Source: Sanderia malayensis
Lineage: Eukaryota; Cnidaria; Scyphozoa; Semaeostomeae; Pelagiidae
Direction of reading: 5' to 3'
DNA length: 64,000 nt
Assembly (NCBI GenBank): GCA_013076295.1
Contig: RQOL01000540.1
Span: forward strand, 62,001-126,000
Shown: positions 60,892 to 64,000 of the stretch, piece by piece
How positions within the stretch are numbered: position 1 is the stretch's first letter
Layout of the letters: the number at the start of each line of letters is the position of its first letter
Program-made: the position numbers and the translations under genes
The notes under the pieces: generated by a model
Told to the model about the DNA's origin: nothing
Seen by the model: only the letters and a program-made list of their open reading frames with translations
The model's database searches: none

Positions 60892-63787
60892 TCACGTGCT
60901 TCTTACGAAACTTCTCAGACTGTCCGAAGGCGTCTTCAAACTGGAACGCAGCGGTTTCTTAGCATTCGCATCGCTATCAGTGCCCGCGTCAGAGCCAATC
61001 ACCAACATGGCCTTTTTATCGCCTTTCTCAACAAGGGGATTACAATGTGCAAGGGGATTACCCTGACCCAGGGAATGACCCTGACTAAGGGAATGACCCT
61101 GGCTAGTAGCACAAAGCTTCTCCCCTTCTTTGCAAGTTGATTCCATGAAGGTGGGTTTGAAAACAGTCATCTCCAACCCTGGGTTGGCGTGGGGGTCTTT
61201 CAAAGGTGTCGCCAAACCAAACTGCCCCTGGGGGCTCGATATCAACTTGTCAGCCACGTTGCTGTTCATTCTGGGATCGGCACCACACGGCATTCTGGGA
61301 TCGGTACCACACAGCATCCTGGGATCGACACCACACTGCATCCTGGGATCATTGCCACACGGAGTCCTTCCATCCACTCCTCTGCACTGTTGTTCATTAC
61401 TAAATTGCAATTGTTGTTGTTGCAATTGTTGTTGTTGCTGTTGGTTTCTGACCCACACATTGCTCGTTTCATAGCAACCACACTGCCAAACACTCGCTCC
61501 TAAATTATGATTATGATGATAACACGATTTCCTATTTCCGGCAGATGGCTTCAAATCCTCTTGTGAAGAGAAGCCACCCATTGAGCTATAGCTTGCAATG
61601 GTTTCATTCGACCTGCGATGCAATGCTTCGCGAACATCATACCGCGTCTCTTGTACGAAAACCTTTGGCGTCGTAGAGGCCGGCGCTATTCGATCTGAGG
61701 CTTTCGGCCCCGGCGACTACTTCCGATGACGTCATTGACGGATGATAGCGGACAGTCGTCGTAGGGTGATAAAAAGTGAGTCTCATAACACACTGCGCGC
61801 TCCTCTCTGGTTTGAATGGACGTTTCGAATAATTACCCGTTTGGCGTTCGGTGATTTTCCGACTGCAGTGTTGGTTTGTTCTCGGCCGGGAGCCGAGTTT
61901 TCTCGCTCAATTCTCGGTTCTCTGAAGCCTCTTGGATCTCTAAACCCTTTCGGTTCCCGAAAACCTCTCGGTTCACGACGGCTTTTCGGTTCTCGGAAAC
62001 TTCTTGTCTGTTCTCGGTGACCAGTCGGTTGTTCTCGGTGAAACAGATCGTGCCACGAAGCGTGTTCGGCATCCTTCCGAAATCCTCCTCCTCCATGAGG
62101 CCCCGTCGCCTCTCGAAACTCGTCATAACCGAAGTGATCTCGTTTTGCCAACTCGGAATCCGTGACGGCGTGCAAAGGTCGTCGGTAATCGGTCGATGAT
62201 TGCTGATTGCTCGGTGGGTGGCCGAAATCCGAAATCGTATCAGACATGGATCGACGGTGCAAACTCAAAGCTCCTCCGTTGGGACGGCGTTCTCGAAACA
62301 CGGCCTGCGCAGTCTCGCTAGTTTTGCCTGATCTTGCAGCGTGCGGCTAAAATTCAAAAGTTCAAACTCATTCACTTACAATTTGACGAATTTAGATCAA
62401 ATAAATAAAAAAAATGAGTCTGCAAAATGAAAATAGTATTTGAGAAAATCTTAGTCAACAATAATAGCAGTGAAGTCAGAGCAACACGCAGTGTATATAC
62501 AGTCAAATCTGCATGATTCGAACTCGTGTAATTCGAACTCTATCTAGTTCGAACGAAATTCTCTGTCCTTTCAGGGATCACTAATGAACCAATTCTTATA
62601 CAACAAACCTTTATAATTCGAACTTTTTGTACCTTTATAATTCGAACTTTTGTTCGAATTAGACAGAGTTGACTGTAGTAACGTATTTACAGGATGTATT
62701 TATGGGACACATGTATGGGACACATTTATGGGACATATATGTTGTCTTATTCTACCTGAGATGGTGACGAAAAAGATGAGCTTGAGCTTGAGCTATCCTT
62801 TCTTTGTCTTGATGCTATGAACGGAGGACGACGCAGTTGCATGTCCTGGATGCCCTGTTGCAGCTGATTGACGCCCACAGGGAATTCAGACGATGACTTT
62901 CCATACTGTTGCTGTTGTTGTTGGGTGTGTTTGCAATTGAAACTGGTACTCTGATTCCACCTTTCTACGTGGCCACCGGGAAAGTGCGTTGCTGACATGG
63001 GGTGCAATCCCTCGTTGCCCACTGTCACATCGGCATCCTTTGGAAACGCTGGCCTCTGACCCTGGGCCTGCAAACCCCCTGGGTCTGCAGACGAGTGGTA
63101 TAGTATTGTCGTGGGGTCTTTATTGTGGGGCATGGTGATGCCACGGCGTGGGGGATCCTGGTATAAGTCGGCATAATAATGTGGCTCCCCCTGGTGACCA
63201 CCGACCGGATGACCTTTGACCTTTCGGTGGTGAACTTTGAACTTTGACCCCTGCACGTCTTCCGGCGTCGCATGCGAATGTTGCAGCTGACGAAATGTCG
63301 TTGATGTTGCTGCAGCAGCGTTACCAGCCTGCTTCTTTTCATTAACAACTCCATCATTACTCGCATTGCCGGCAGCAGCACCATTAGGAGCTGCAGAGGC
63401 GTCTTTTTGCATCGCAGCTGCCGTCGTAACGTTTTTCTTCGTACCGAAGAACGACTTGTACCTGCGCTCGTTACGTGACGCCTGAGCTGGTTGCGCACGC
63501 GACTTCCCTGGCAGCGTGTTCGACCTTCGAAATTGGAACGAAGCGTGGGACTCAGTGTCTGTACTACTTCCGCCCGGCTTTACAGCCATCAAGTTACGCA
63601 GTGCAGAAGCAGAGCTTGTCGATATCGACTTGTGCTTTGAGTTGACGAGGGTCTTCAGCATAGAGACAGCACCCAGTTCCCAGAGAAGTTCCTGGTCTTC
63701 CATGCACCGCGCGGAAAGGTTCCAAAGGATCCCACAAGAGTTGGATACGACGCGGGTGCTGGGCGAACGCAAGTGGGAAATTAACAC
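60892..63787 (-). CDS. APC: APC homologue, 3' part (partial at right edge)
   Basis: Three phase-0 exons: 63787-62756, 62346-61837 and 61716-60892 (TGA), giving 788 residues; earlier exons lie beyond the window. The first exon begins with the end of the armadillo region: VSNSCGILWNLSARCMEDQE then LWELGAVSMLKTLVNSKHK and SASALRNLMAVKP, closely matching the conserved APC armadillo repeat. The rest is low-complexity: a basic SerGly/Gln-rich stretch, repeated FREPK-type units (exon 2), polyGln and four CG-x-DPRM units (exon 3). APC scaffolds beta-catenin destruction in Wnt signalling. I see no clear 20-residue or SAMP repeats in this frame, and the tail is far shorter than in vertebrates. The 120-base intron 2 has a weak acceptor; reading through it stops after 17 codons. 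Confidence 0.85.
62500..62675. mobile_element. pogo/Tc1-type MITE in APC intron 1 of this window
   Basis: TA flanks both ends. The inverted ends are CAGTCAA(A/C)TCTG. The interior has repeated ATTCGAACT blocks. It is 176 bases, of the same family as the nested copies in the palindrome at 22.7 and 24.9 kb. Confidence 0.85.
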
Positions 63788-64000
63788 CTGAAGTAATCAA
63801 AAGAGGAAATAATTTACGAAGGTCATAGTAGCAAAGGTCATTGTCAAAAGTCAAGCTCACAGTAGCAAAGGTCATAGGATCGTAGGTCATAGAATAAAAA
63901 CAATAGTGTCAAAACATCAAAGGCCAGAGTATCAAAAGTCTTTCCATGAAAGGCATGAAAGGCATGAAAGGTGTGAAAGATCATAGGATCGAAGGTCATA
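63788..64000 (-). other. APC intron, incomplete
   Basis: Intron upstream of the armadillo exon. It carries short repeats of AAGGTCATAG type and runs off the window. Confidence 0.6.

Overview
This is a stretch of metazoan nuclear DNA: AT-rich, intron-rich, with GT-AG splicing and many transposons and minisatellites. A tunicate is my best guess, because one exon encodes a four-helix membrane protein whose second extracellular loop and fourth helix look connexin-like, and connexins are known from tunicates and vertebrates. A cnidarian or another marine invertebrate is not excluded; the SUEL lectin and ShK domains would fit there too. All gene models were built by hand from splice sites, reading phase and family motifs.

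Layout. 1-9 kb is repeat territory: two copies of a 5' gene module, a TTAA-flanked MITE, a foldback element, a palindromic region and a decayed Ty3-type retrotransposon. 9.3-12.4 kb is a complete piggyBac element with an intact transposase ORF. 12.5-14.5 kb holds a small unrecognised minus-strand gene. 14.6-20.1 kb (minus) encodes a NACHT receptor with two C-terminal TIR-like domains. Upstream of its NACHT exon lies a LINE (20.1-27.6 kb) split by a 3.4 kb giant palindrome. Beyond that, at 32.6-34.8 kb, are phase-1 exons encoding the connexin-like membrane domain. These exons could be the N-terminus of the same gene. A third copy of the 5' module sits at 34.9-35.5 kb.

36.3-41.0 kb (minus) is a complete nine-exon TXNL1 gene, with a 116-bp satellite in one intron. 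43.0-47.7 kb (plus) is a secreted matrix metalloproteinase with PA14, SUEL-lectin and ShK domains instead of hemopexin. 48.5-57.3 kb (minus) is a twelve-exon gene of the QRICH2/C16orf96 (DUF4795) family, with introns packed with minisatellites. 57.5-58.6 kb is a composite satellite containing interstitial CCCTAA arrays. 60.9-63.8 kb (minus) is the 3' part of an APC homologue, which continues past the right edge.

TXNL1 and the metalloproteinase are divergent neighbours; the metalloproteinase and the DUF4795 gene are convergent. The genes look functionally independent. The clearest local theme is duplication of the 5' module of the receptor-like gene, with all three copies in the same orientation, which suggests a tandem immune-receptor-like cluster broken up by transposons.
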